From: Alistipes sp. | GTDB lineage: Bacteria; Bacteroidota; Bacteroidia; Bacteroidales; Rikenellaceae | Assembly: GCA_017647025.1 (NCBI GenBank) | Contig: JAGCLL010000066.1 | Coordinates: 1-37,905, forward strand | Length of the DNA stretch: 37,905 nt | Direction of reading: 5' to 3' | Part shown: positions 9,125 to 17,413 of the stretch, one piece after another | How the letters are laid out: the number at the start of each line of letters is the position of its first letter | Position numbering within the stretch: position 1 is the stretch's first letter | Notes under the pieces: model-generated | Told to the model about the DNA's origin: nothing | Databases searched by the model: none | The model's input: the letters and a program-made list of their open reading frames with translations, nothing else | Position numbers and translations under genes: made by a program

Positions 9125-10292
9125 ACTTTTTCTTGCCGAAGAGTTTATCCATAACGATAGCAATTGCACCGTCGCCCGAAACATTGCAAGCAGGGCCATA
9201 ACCATCGAGTGCAAGGTAGATTGCCATCAAGAGTGCAGTCATCTCTGCCGAGAAGCCCAAAATGGTGCCGAGCAAACCAACCGATGCCATCAATACGCCA
9301 CCCATAACGCCTGGCGACGACACGGCAGCAATAGCCTGCATCAAAGCGAAATTGATGAACAATGCCAACGGAATATCCACGCCAAACATATAGGCAACAG
9401 CCACCGAAGTAGTAACCAACTTAATGGTTGAACCGCACATGTGCGTATTCGAGCAGATAGGAATAACAAAGTTTGCCATATCCTCGCTCACGCCACTTTT
9501 GAGGGCACATTTTGTGGTTACAGGGATAACCGCAGCCGACGAGCAAATAGAGAAGCCTGTGAGGTATGCAGGAAGGATATTGTAGATAAGACGCAATGGA
9601 TTTTTACGCGAGATAAGACCTGCAATAAGGTACTGCAAAATGAGGTAGAGAATCGATAATACAACACCAGTGCCGATAACCTTTGCTCCGGTGCCGAGTA
9701 CGATGTCGATAACGCCCTTTGCCGACATCTCACAAATCATTGTGAAGATGTAGATTGGCAACAACGGAATGATTGCACTCTCGATAAACCACTTTACAAT
9801 CTCTCCAAACTCCTCGAACCAACCCTTTACGGAGTCGGCTTTGAGAAAGATGCAACCCAAACCGATAACGAACGAAAGAACAATGGCTGTCATCATATCG
9901 CATACAGGCGGTATTTTGAGTGTAAAGAATGGTGCGAACTCCTTCTCGGAGAGGGCCTCAGGCGAGAGTTCTCCCACCGAGAGAATGTGTGGGAAGAACT
10001 CCGTAGCACAAGTATAGGAGAACAATGCTCCACCTACTGTTGAGATGTAGGATACCGCAATCACGAAGAGGAGCATCTTGCCTGCGCCTTTACCCAAATT
10101 TGCAACAGCAGGAGTTACGAGTCCCAACACCAATAATGGTACCGAGAATTTCAGGAGTTGCGCAAACAGGAGATTGAAAGTCTTGAAGATGCGAATAAAT
10201 ACATCGGGCAAGAACAAGCCGAGTACTGCACCCAAGGCGATGGCGATTACCACCCTCGGAAAGAGTCCGAGTTTAATCTTTTTTGACTGCAT
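9123..10292 (-). CDS. Dicarboxylate/amino acid:cation symporter (DAACS/SLC1 family)
   Basis: This 389-residue inner membrane transporter has the SLC1/GltPh fold. The hairpin HP1 serine region reads SICSSAAVIPVT (about 248-259). TM7 carries NTHMCGST (282-289) where the family has NMDGT. HP2 is SSPGVMGG (325-332), and TM8 is LDGYGPACNVSGD (362-374). By alignment to GltPh from memory, Asp394, Asn401 and Asp405 are kept as Asp363, Asn370 and Asp374. Arg397, which holds the acidic side chain, is Gly366, and Asn310/Asp312 are His284/Cys286. The substrate is therefore unlikely to be plain aspartate or glutamate. It is the last gene of a compact minus-strand cluster, 22 bases after the EamA gene, and ends at a bidirectional terminator. 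Confidence 0.85.
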   Translation of the reverse strand: MQSKKIKLGLFPRVVIAIALGAVLGLFLPDVFIRIFKTFNLLFAQLLKFSVPLLVLGLVTPAVANLGKGAGKMLLFVIAVSYISTVGGALFSYTCATEFFPHILSVGELSPEALSEKEFAPFFTLKIPPVCDMMTAIVLSFVIGLGCIFLKADSVKGWFEEFGEIVKWFIESAIIPLLPIYIFTMICEMSAKGVIDIVLGTGAKVIGTGVVLSILYLILQYLIAGLISRKNPLRLIYNILPAYLTGFSICSSAAVIPVTTKCALKSGVSEDMANFVIPICSNTHMCGSTIKLVTTSVAVAYMFGVDIPLALFINFALMQAIAAVSSPGVMGGVLMASVGLLGTILGFSAEMTALLMAIYLALDGYGPACNVSGDGAIAIVMDKLFGKKK

Positions 10293-10314
10293 AATTTATT
10301 CTGTTTTAGGTTTA

Positions 10315-11211
10315 TTATTTCGAACCTATATATAGGAAAATCATTCCGATAAGTATCAATAACAAGTCAAGTGCCTTGGCTCGGAGGTTGCGTTCGCCAA
10401 ATACCAATGCACCGCAAGTGAATGATACCAAAACCGACGAGCGACGAATCATCGACACTACGGCAATCATCGCTGCACTATCACGCAGGGCGTAGAGATA
10501 TGCCATATCGGCAGTTGTAAGCAGTATCGAAATCATCGGTATAGCCCACGACCAGTGAAACCTCTGTTCGTTGCGCTTAGGTAACCACAATATCGCAACG
10601 ATAATAGACATAAGCACAAACTGATACAAGGTGTACCAACTCTGCACGAATACGGGGTTGAGCGAGAACATAATATGTCGGTCGTACAAACCGCAACACG
10701 CTCCAATCACAGCCGCTGCTGCCACGCACAATATCCAGCGATTATTCGTAAAGTTTATGCCCTCCTTCTTGCTCGAACGGCTCAATAGATATAGCGAGGC
10801 TATGGCAAGCACAACTCCCACCCACTGATAACCATTTAACCTCTCGCCGAAGATAAGCATTGCTCCAACGAGTGTCATAACTGGGCGTGTAGCGTTAATA
10901 GGACCTACGATTGTGATAGGCAAGTGCTTGATGCCAAAGTATCCGAAAATCCACGACGACAGCACCATTATCGCTTTGATAAAGACCATTGCGTGGTCGT
11001 GCCACGAGCCTTGCACCGTAGCGAGAATTGTGCCATTTAGCCAACCATTTCCAACGATTGAGTCGAGTAGTGCGGGGGCGAATATAATGGTTGAGAATAG
11101 GGTGTTGAGCCACAATACAGGAAGCACTGCATTCTCTCGCAATGAGCGTTTCTTTGCCACATCGTAGAGGCCAAGCATCAAGGCCGAGAGAAATGCTAAC
11201 GACACCCACAT
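10315..11211 (-). CDS. EamA/DMT-superfamily transporter
   Basis: This 298-residue protein has about ten hydrophobic segments in two repeats and looks like a drug/metabolite transporter of the EamA type. The N-terminus WVSLAFLSALMLGLYDVAKK and the blocks GPINATRPVMTLVGAMLIFGERLNGYQWVG (end of repeat 1) and SFTCGALVFGERNLRAKALDLLLILIGMIFLY (end of repeat 2) are characteristic. In both repeats the FGER motif precedes the last helix. The substrate cannot be inferred. Its ATG follows the stop of the UbiA-family gene after a single base, indicating translational coupling in the minus-strand operon. Confidence 0.85.
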   Translation of the reverse strand: MWVSLAFLSALMLGLYDVAKKRSLRENAVLPVLWLNTLFSTIIFAPALLDSIVGNGWLNGTILATVQGSWHDHAMVFIKAIMVLSSWIFGYFGIKHLPITIVGPINATRPVMTLVGAMLIFGERLNGYQWVGVVLAIASLYLLSRSSKKEGINFTNNRWILCVAAAAVIGACCGLYDRHIMFSLNPVFVQSWYTLYQFVLMSIIVAILWLPKRNEQRFHWSWAIPMISILLTTADMAYLYALRDSAAMIAVVSMIRRSSVLVSFTCGALVFGERNLRAKALDLLLILIGMIFLYIGSK

Positions 11212-11212
11212 A

Positions 11213-12067
11213 CTATCCGAAAATTAGGATATTTGCTATAACGAATGCCGCCAAGGTTAAACTTGCCAAGCCGTTCAAAGTGCCAAAGGCGATGCCGATA
11301 GAACGCTGCTTTTTCGGAGTTACGAGGATATGCTCTGCTACCAGAATGGCGGTAAAGAGCGCCACTCCGCACCATAATACCCAACTCTGTGGAAGATTCA
11401 AAGCAAAGCCTACGAGTGCCACTACGCTTACGCAGTGAAGCGCAATGCTAATGTAGAGCGAAGTTGCCACCGAGAAGCGTGAAGGTATGGAGTGTAAACC
11501 TCGTTTGCGGTCAAACTCTGCATCCTGCAATGCGTAGATAATGTCGAAACCTCCGCACCAAGTCAATACCAACAACGATAGCAGACATACCTCCCAGGTG
11601 AGCGTTCCCGTAACGGCAATAAATGCTCCCGCAGGGGCTATCGCAAGCGAAAGTCCGAGTACGATATGGGCAAGTGCTGTAAATCGTTTGCAGTAACTGT
11701 AAAACATAATTACAGCCAACGCAACGGGTGAGAGAATTGCTGTAAGCAGATTTATGGTGCAGGCGGTAGCCATAAACAATATGGCGTTCACCACCACAAA
11801 TATCATCGCATTGCGAGGTGAGATTTTACCAGCAGGTATCTCTCGATTGGCGGTGCGAGGATTTGCTGCATCTATATCTCGGTCAGCCCAACGATTAAAA
11901 CCCATAGCCACATTGCGAGCAAAGACCATACACAAGAGAACTTGCAATAGCAACCACCACGAAAACTCCGCCTCGGTGCTCCACAAAGCGTATGTGAAAG
12001 CCATCAGTGCAAATGGCATTGCAAATATCGTGTGAGCAAACTTAACTAACGAAATGTACCTCTTCAT
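11213..12067 (-). CDS. UbiA-family prenyltransferase (4-hydroxybenzoate polyprenyltransferase-like)
   Basis: This 284-residue polytopic membrane enzyme carries both Asp-rich motifs of the UbiA superfamily: NRWADRDID (Asn58, Asp62, Asp66) and DAEFDRKRGLHSIP (about 186-199). These bind the Mg-prenyl diphosphate. It transfers a prenyl chain to an aromatic acceptor. Organisms of this phylum make menaquinone, so a role in quinone synthesis (possibly the futalosine route, MqnP) is more likely than ubiquinone synthesis, but the acceptor is an inference. The ATG at 12067 lies inside the 3' end of the beta-mannosidase gene (26-base overlap). The start is supported by the normal family N-terminus, where a hydrophobic helix begins at about residue 10. 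Confidence 0.88.
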   Translation of the reverse strand: MKRYISLVKFAHTIFAMPFALMAFTYALWSTEAEFSWWLLLQVLLCMVFARNVAMGFNRWADRDIDAANPRTANREIPAGKISPRNAMIFVVVNAILFMATACTINLLTAILSPVALAVIMFYSYCKRFTALAHIVLGLSLAIAPAGAFIAVTGTLTWEVCLLSLLVLTWCGGFDIIYALQDAEFDRKRGLHSIPSRFSVATSLYISIALHCVSVVALVGFALNLPQSWVLWCGVALFTAILVAEHILVTPKKQRSIGIAFGTLNGLASLTLAAFVIANILIFG

Positions 12068-14675
12068 CCTTCTCTATTTTTGATACTCCACTCTTCGCCT
12101 CCGAAGTCTTGCAACCTCCGAGGTGCATAACCTTCAACTGCTTTGCAAACTCCTCTGCCGAGAGTGAAGTCTTGACCTTTATTGTGCGAGATGCTCCTGG
12201 CAAAAGGTCGAAATAGTTATCCTCGAAATGGTTGTCGATGCCCTCTACCGCAAGGTAAACCGCACGAGCAAAGTTGTCCGACGAAACCGTAACTGCAACT
12301 CCCTCCCCGCACTTTTCAACCTTGGTTGTGATATTGCAAACAGGGAAGTTGAGTGCGCCCTGCTTTACGAAGTAGTTGTTGTTGGTGTAGCACTTATCTC
12401 CCACTTTAAGCGAAGAAACGATAACAAGGTTCTCCGCCTTTTCGCCTGCCAACATTGCATCAGTCGCTTCGTCGAGCATTATGGTCGAGGTGTTTGCTGG
12501 CACGACCATACTCTTGCAGTAAGACTTTACGACCTTCCCCGTAAGAGTCATAACCTCTACCTTAAACTCCGCTTTGGTATTACTCTGATTGTCTGATACT
12601 ACATATACACGCACTCGACCATCGCTCTGATATGCCGAGAGAAGGTACTTATCGAAGAAGTAACGAGCAAAGTAGTGCTGCGCTTTCCAGCGACCGTAGT
12701 AGTCACGGCTCGACCACGAAGCCACCGGCCAACAGTCATTGTGTTGCCAATAGAGTGAGCCTTGGCAGAATGGCATATCTCGACGATGTGCCTCTACGGC
12801 TATTTTTATAGCGTCGCCCTGCATAACTTGTCCCATATAGAGGAACTTCTCGAAGTCGTTCTGCGGCCAATACTCCTTGGCGAGGTAATCGCTTATCTTG
12901 GAGTTTGCGCTACGGCCACCACGCTGGTGCGACATCATAACCTCCGAATGGATGTTCCAATCCTCTGGGTTAGGAGCATAGCACTTCACCGAGCCCAACT
13001 CTGGGAACGACTGAAATCCATACTCCGACATAAAGCGTGAACGAGTGGTGTTGTAGCGCTCGAATGGATGGCGATGCCCCCAAACGCCCCAATAGTGGTA
13101 GTCGCCCATACCCTTTGCTGTGCCAGCCTCAATGTCCTTGCCTACCCACGGCGACATTGGGTGGTAGTAGCGCATAGGATCATACTTTGCGCACACCTCT
13201 GGCAGAAGTTCGTAGTATTGATAGTCAAACTGCGCTTTCTGAATGTCGTAGTATCGCATATCAATCCCCTTCTTCTTGAAACTGCTCTTGCAGGCGAGAA
13301 GGGTATCGTAACACTCATTATTACCGCACCACAATGCAATACAACCGTAGTTGCGAAGGCGCTTGATATTGTCAATAGCCTCTTGGCGGATATTCTCTGC
13401 CATCTCGCCCTCACAAGGGTAGAGTGCGCAGGCAAACATAAAGTCCTGCCATACCAACAAGCCGTTCTTTTCGCACTCCTCGTAGAACTTCTCGTTCTCG
13501 TAGATGCCACCTCCCCAAACTCGGAGCATATTCATATTCACTGCTACTGCATCGGCAATAGTCTGCTCGTAGACCTTGTCGGTTACACGAGGTAGAAAAG
13601 AGTCGCAAGGGATGTAATTTGCTCCCTTGATAAAGACTCTCTTACCATTGAGTTCGAAGTAGAACGAGCGCCCATCACTATCCTCCTTGCGTATAACTTT
13701 CAACGAACGCATCGCAATATCGTGGTGGCGACTATCTGCCACAACGCCATCAACCTCCACCTCGGTGCGGAAGGCGTAGCGGTGAGCCTCACCCAAGCCA
13801 TTCGACCACCAAAGTTTTGGCTTTGAAATAGTCATAGGCACGATTGCTTTATTCTCTCCTGCTTTGAGCATTGTTGAACCCTTTGCGAGCGTCTTGCCTG
13901 TATGCTCATCAATAACACGCAGTTGCGCCATAGCCTCCTTCTGCGAGAGGATTTCGAACTCTACATCAATATCCGCACGCTTCTCGGTTACACTATTTTG
14001 GTTGTAGAATAGATCGCTTATACGGAGCGTATTCCACGCTTCGAGATATACAGGTCGCCAAATGCCCGATGTTACAAGGCGAGGTCCCCAATCCCAACCA
14101 TAATGGTAGCCCGCCTTGCGGCAGAATACACTGATTTTGCGATTTAGAAGACCTCCATTTGCAGATTGGTCATTCCAACGATAGTACTGGAATGGCAGAG
14201 CCTCCCACTTTGGCATATCGACCTTTACTACCGAGTGGAAGTAGACACGCAAGGTATTCTCGCCCTCTCGAAGATATTTCTTCACATCCACTCTCCACAA
14301 ACGGAACATATTGTCGGCTTTGACAAGTAGTTCGTCGTTCAGATAGACATCGGCATAGGTGTCCAAGCCTTCAAATACCAAGTCGATATGCTCCTTATTG
14401 AGAATATCCTTGGCTACTGTGAAGGTGGTGGTGTAAACCCAATCCTCCTTGTCTACCCACTGCACACCACGCTCGTTGAGTCGGAAAAATGGATCTTCGA
14501 TGATGCCATTAGCCATCAAGTCGGTGTGAACTACACCCGGTACTGTCGCTGCAAACCAATTTGTGCCTCGCTGCTGCTTGAACTGCCAACCGTCGTGTAG
14601 TAGTTGTCGTTGAGGTGCTGCTATCGTTGTAGCCGAAGCAAAGAGAACAGCAAGAGAAATTAGAAGTCTTTTCAT
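12042..14675 (-). CDS. Beta-mannosidase, glycoside hydrolase family 2
   Basis: This 877-residue enzyme should remove terminal beta-linked mannose from oligosaccharides or N-glycan cores. A signal peptide (MKRLLISLAVLFASATTIA) points to the periplasm or surface. The domain order is GH2 sugar-binding (about 25-210, with VPGVVHTDL and YHYGWDWGPRLVTSGIWRPVYLE), immunoglobulin-like (about 215-320), TIM barrel (about 325-700) and a C-terminal beta domain. The acid/base is Glu454 in WCGNNE and the nucleophile is Glu551 in SEYGFQSFP, both typical of GH2 beta-mannosidases rather than beta-galactosidases. WGGGIYE is also characteristic. The gene is 23 bases downstream of the LRR lipoprotein gene and overlaps the UbiA-family gene by 26 bases. 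Confidence 0.93.
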   Translation of the reverse strand: MKRLLISLAVLFASATTIAAPQRQLLHDGWQFKQQRGTNWFAATVPGVVHTDLMANGIIEDPFFRLNERGVQWVDKEDWVYTTTFTVAKDILNKEHIDLVFEGLDTYADVYLNDELLVKADNMFRLWRVDVKKYLREGENTLRVYFHSVVKVDMPKWEALPFQYYRWNDQSANGGLLNRKISVFCRKAGYHYGWDWGPRLVTSGIWRPVYLEAWNTLRISDLFYNQNSVTEKRADIDVEFEILSQKEAMAQLRVIDEHTGKTLAKGSTMLKAGENKAIVPMTISKPKLWWSNGLGEAHRYAFRTEVEVDGVVADSRHHDIAMRSLKVIRKEDSDGRSFYFELNGKRVFIKGANYIPCDSFLPRVTDKVYEQTIADAVAVNMNMLRVWGGGIYENEKFYEECEKNGLLVWQDFMFACALYPCEGEMAENIRQEAIDNIKRLRNYGCIALWCGNNECYDTLLACKSSFKKKGIDMRYYDIQKAQFDYQYYELLPEVCAKYDPMRYYHPMSPWVGKDIEAGTAKGMGDYHYWGVWGHRHPFERYNTTRSRFMSEYGFQSFPELGSVKCYAPNPEDWNIHSEVMMSHQRGGRSANSKISDYLAKEYWPQNDFEKFLYMGQVMQGDAIKIAVEAHRRDMPFCQGSLYWQHNDCWPVASWSSRDYYGRWKAQHYFARYFFDKYLLSAYQSDGRVRVYVVSDNQSNTKAEFKVEVMTLTGKVVKSYCKSMVVPANTSTIMLDEATDAMLAGEKAENLVIVSSLKVGDKCYTNNNYFVKQGALNFPVCNITTKVEKCGEGVAVTVSSDNFARAVYLAVEGIDNHFEDNYFDLLPGASRTIKVKTSLSAEEFAKQLKVMHLGGCKTSEAKSGVSKIEKDEEVHFVS

Positions 14676-14698
14676 TTATTGTTATCGTTTTTCGTTCT

Positions 14699-15877
14699 TT
14701 ACAACTCTTTTATACTCTTTGAGTATATCTTCCACATTGTGTCTGCCAAGTAGGCGTCGTATGCCTCGTGCGGAACATATATTTTGCGGTCGCTTGGATT
14801 GTACTCAAAGACATAACTATCACCCAATGTAGGTGGCTCTGTCGCCATTATAGTTACGCTATTGAGTTTTTTGCAGTTCATAAACGCCTTATCTCCAATC
14901 TCCTTTACGCCACTACCGAGCGAAACAGATGTGAGAGATGTGCAGTTGCGGAAAGCCTCCGTTCCGATAGTCGATAGGGCGTTGTCGGCGCTCAATTGCT
15001 TCAATGATACGCAATTTATGAAGGCATAGGCGTTGATGTTGCTAACACCCTCCAACTCCAATTTTGTAACCTCCTGCGAAGTTGTAGCGAAGTCATCGGT
15101 GAGATAGAGTCGAGTGGCAATCGATAGAGGGTTGGCTCTCTCGTCCTCGAAAGAGAGTTTGCACCAATCTCTATCCTCTCCCCTGAAATAGACTTTGGAG
15201 ATATTTTCACACCCTTCGAAAGCCTGTCTACCGATGCTCTCGATTTTGGAGTGTAGAGTAACGGCTTGAAGCATTGTGTAGTTGTAGAATGCGTAGTCGT
15301 GAATTTTTGTAGTGCGGTTGTCGATATTTATCGTTTTGACACGAGTATCATTTACAATAAACTGCTCGGCGTAGTAGAGAGGGTTTGCCGTAGGCGAAGC
15401 GAAGTCAATCTCGCACCAGCGATATATTGACGGTATGTGCAGCGAGAAGAGATTTATGCAGTTGTCGAAAGCCCTATCTCCGCACGAGGCTAGTCCACCT
15501 CCGAGAGTTAGAGCCTCCAAATTTTTACACTCCCAGAATGCCTCCTTTTCGATGGTGTTAATAGAGCCTGGCAATGAGATATTGCGCAAGTTGTGGCAGT
15601 TGGCAAAGGCTCTCTCCTTGATAACCCTTACAGGTCCTGCAAAACGAATAATGCTGCAAAAACCCTCGTCGTATAAAATCTCTTCGATTGCCACATCGAA
15701 GCCATTTTCGTCAAGCGAGATGAGCGAGAGAGCGTCGGTTGTTGAGAACCAAATCTCGTTACTTTCAGGCGTGCCGAGCGAAGGAATTATCAATGGCGAG
15801 CCTGTGCCATAGTTTGGCTCCTCGCAAGCAATTAAACCGAATGCCAATATGGCACAAATAACTTTGAGAAACTTCAT
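14699..15877 (-). CDS. BspA-type leucine-rich repeat lipoprotein
   Basis: This is a 392-residue predicted surface lipoprotein: MKFLKVICAILAFGLIAC has a lipobox with Cys18, followed by acidic EEPN, compatible with export to the outer leaflet. From about residue 75 it consists of LRR_5/BspA repeats with the pattern AFxxCxxLxxLxLxxxLxxIGxxAF (for example IEKEAFWECKNL, IGRQAFEGCENI, IGTEAFRNCTSL, IGDKAFMNCKKL). Two copies of a variant module interrupt the array: WCEIDFASPTANPL and WCKLSFEDERANPL. Such proteins mediate binding or adhesion, but no partner can be named. The C-terminal cap (YVPHEAYDAYLADTMWKIYS) is also family-typical. It starts 5 bases after miaB ends. Confidence 0.88.
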   Translation of the reverse strand: MKFLKVICAILAFGLIACEEPNYGTGSPLIIPSLGTPESNEIWFSTTDALSLISLDENGFDVAIEEILYDEGFCSIIRFAGPVRVIKERAFANCHNLRNISLPGSINTIEKEAFWECKNLEALTLGGGLASCGDRAFDNCINLFSLHIPSIYRWCEIDFASPTANPLYYAEQFIVNDTRVKTINIDNRTTKIHDYAFYNYTMLQAVTLHSKIESIGRQAFEGCENISKVYFRGEDRDWCKLSFEDERANPLSIATRLYLTDDFATTSQEVTKLELEGVSNINAYAFINCVSLKQLSADNALSTIGTEAFRNCTSLTSVSLGSGVKEIGDKAFMNCKKLNSVTIMATEPPTLGDSYVFEYNPSDRKIYVPHEAYDAYLADTMWKIYSKSIKEL

Positions 15878-15882
15878 ATTCG

Positions 15883-17232
15883 CTATGCTTTTGCCTTTCC
15901 AAAGAGTGTGGCTGATGAGCAGTCAGTAATCTCTACATCTATGTAGTCGCCTGCTCCGTAACCCTCCACACGGTTAAATACAACCATCTTATTCTGTGAT
16001 GTGCGACCACAAAGTTGCTCGGCACTACGCTTCGAGCGACCTTCAATCAAGACCTCGAATACCTTGCCTACATCTCGCTTATTACCCTCCAACGAGAGGC
16101 TGTTTTGCAGTGCGATAACTTCGTTCAAACGACGAGTCTTCTCCTCCTCTGGAACATCATCCTCGAAGTGGCGAGCCGAGAAGGTGTCGGGGCGTACCGA
16201 GTATTTGAACATAAATGCCGAAGCATAACCCACCTCACGCATAAGCGACAGTGTAGCCTCGTGGTCCTCCAATGTTTCGCCACAGAAGCCCGAAATGAGG
16301 TCGGTGGTGATGGCACAATCGGGCATAGCCTTGCGGATAGCCTGCATACGCTCCAAGTACCATTCACGGGTATATTTGCGATTCATCTTTTCGAGTTGGG
16401 CGTTTGAGCCCGACTGTGCAGGAAGATGTACCGCCTTGCAGATGTTGCGGTACGAAGCCATTGTTTCGATAAGTTCGTCGCTCAAATCCTTCGGGTGCGA
16501 AGTCGCATAACGCACTCGCAACAAAGGCGAAATGTCGGCAACCTTTGCCAAAAGTTTTGGGAAATTCACCTCACCATCGGCGTAAGAATTTACATTTTGA
16601 CCGAGCAGAGTTACCTCACGATAACCATTCTCGAAGAGTGTGCGAGCCTCGTTGACAATTGTTTCGTGCGAACGGCTGCGCTCACGACCACGAGTGTAAG
16701 GCACTACACAGTAGGCGCAGAAGTTGTTACAACCTCGCATAATCGAGATAAAACCACTTACGCCATTCTTGTCAAGGCGCACGGGTGCAATGTCAGCGTA
16801 GGTCTCCTCTGTGGAGAGTAGGGTGTTGATGCCCTTGCCTCCGCTCTCCGCCTCACGACAGAGTTTTGGCAAATCACGATAGGTGTCGGGACCTGCTACA
16901 ATATCCACACCCGTACCACTTTCGAGCAACTCCTCTTTGAGTCGCTCCGCCATACAGCCGATAACGCCTACCAGAAGGCTTGGCTTCTTGCGACGCAGAC
17001 GACGCATCTCACTCAATCTGCCCCAGATGCGTTGCTCTGCATTATCTCGCACCGAGCAGGTGTTAATCAGGATAATATCTGCCTCCTCAATCTTCTCGGT
17101 GTAGAAATATCCCTCCTTCTGCATAATCGAAACCACAATCTCGCTGTCGCCAAAGTTCATCTGACAGCCGTAGGTCTCGATAAATATCTTCTTGCCCTCT
17201 CCTGTAAGAGGTCGCAAATTTGTTAAACTCAT
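15883..17232 (-). CDS. miaB: tRNA-2-methylthio-N6-dimethylallyladenosine synthase (MiaB)
   Basis: MiaB is a radical-SAM enzyme that methylthiolates i6A37 of tRNAs reading UNN codons. All key features are present in the 449 residues. The UPF0004 domain has Cys23 (ETYGCQMNFGDSE), Cys59 (NTCSVRDNAEQR) and Cys93 (GCMAE), which bind the auxiliary 4Fe-4S cluster. The radical-SAM motif is C168-x3-C172-x2-C175 (RGCNNFCAYCVVPYTRGRE). A C-terminal TRAM domain follows (FEVLIEGRSKRSAEQLCGRTSQNK). The NFGDSE and VVPYTRGRE signatures favour MiaB over MtaB or RimO. It heads the compact minus-strand cluster ending at 9123. Its upstream region holds a 90-nt hairpin repeat; no promoter consensus was seen there. 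Confidence 0.95.
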   Translation of the reverse strand: MSLTNLRPLTGEGKKIFIETYGCQMNFGDSEIVVSIMQKEGYFYTEKIEEADIILINTCSVRDNAEQRIWGRLSEMRRLRRKKPSLLVGVIGCMAERLKEELLESGTGVDIVAGPDTYRDLPKLCREAESGGKGINTLLSTEETYADIAPVRLDKNGVSGFISIMRGCNNFCAYCVVPYTRGRERSRSHETIVNEARTLFENGYREVTLLGQNVNSYADGEVNFPKLLAKVADISPLLRVRYATSHPKDLSDELIETMASYRNICKAVHLPAQSGSNAQLEKMNRKYTREWYLERMQAIRKAMPDCAITTDLISGFCGETLEDHEATLSLMREVGYASAFMFKYSVRPDTFSARHFEDDVPEEEKTRRLNEVIALQNSLSLEGNKRDVGKVFEVLIEGRSKRSAEQLCGRTSQNKMVVFNRVEGYGAGDYIDVEITDCSSATLFGKAKA

Positions 17233-17263
17233 TTTGCTCCTTTGTTAGAAAATCGTTCTGATT

Positions 17264-17353
17264 GGTAAATTTTGCACCTTACTTGCGTCGTAAATGCTCA
17301 CATACACCCAAGTATGCTGCGCTTTTCGCCACTGCGTAACGCACAAAATTTCC
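17264..17353. repeat. 90-nt intergenic hairpin element, copy A
   Basis: The outer arms GGTAAATTTTG (17264-17274) and CAAAATTTCC (17344-17353) are complementary with one bulged T. The centre, CATACACCCAAGTATG, is a 5-bp stem inside a 28-nt core (17295-17322). That core recurs with one substitution in copy B at 22828-22855. The element sits between miaB and the broken yitT gene. Confidence 0.75.
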
Positions 17354-17397
17354 TCAATCACCTCCGATTTTGAATAAATGGAAATATTTTTTAATTC

Positions 17398-17411
17398 TCA
17401 ACTCTCAACTC
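17398..17411. repeat. (TCAACTC)x2 short tandem repeat next to the yitT stop codon
   Basis: Two perfect 7-nt units end two bases from the stop codon of the minus-strand yitT remnant and are preceded by an A/T run. The same unit is repeated eight times beside the queG stop at 31658-31713. Confidence 0.7.
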
Positions 17412-17413
17412 TT

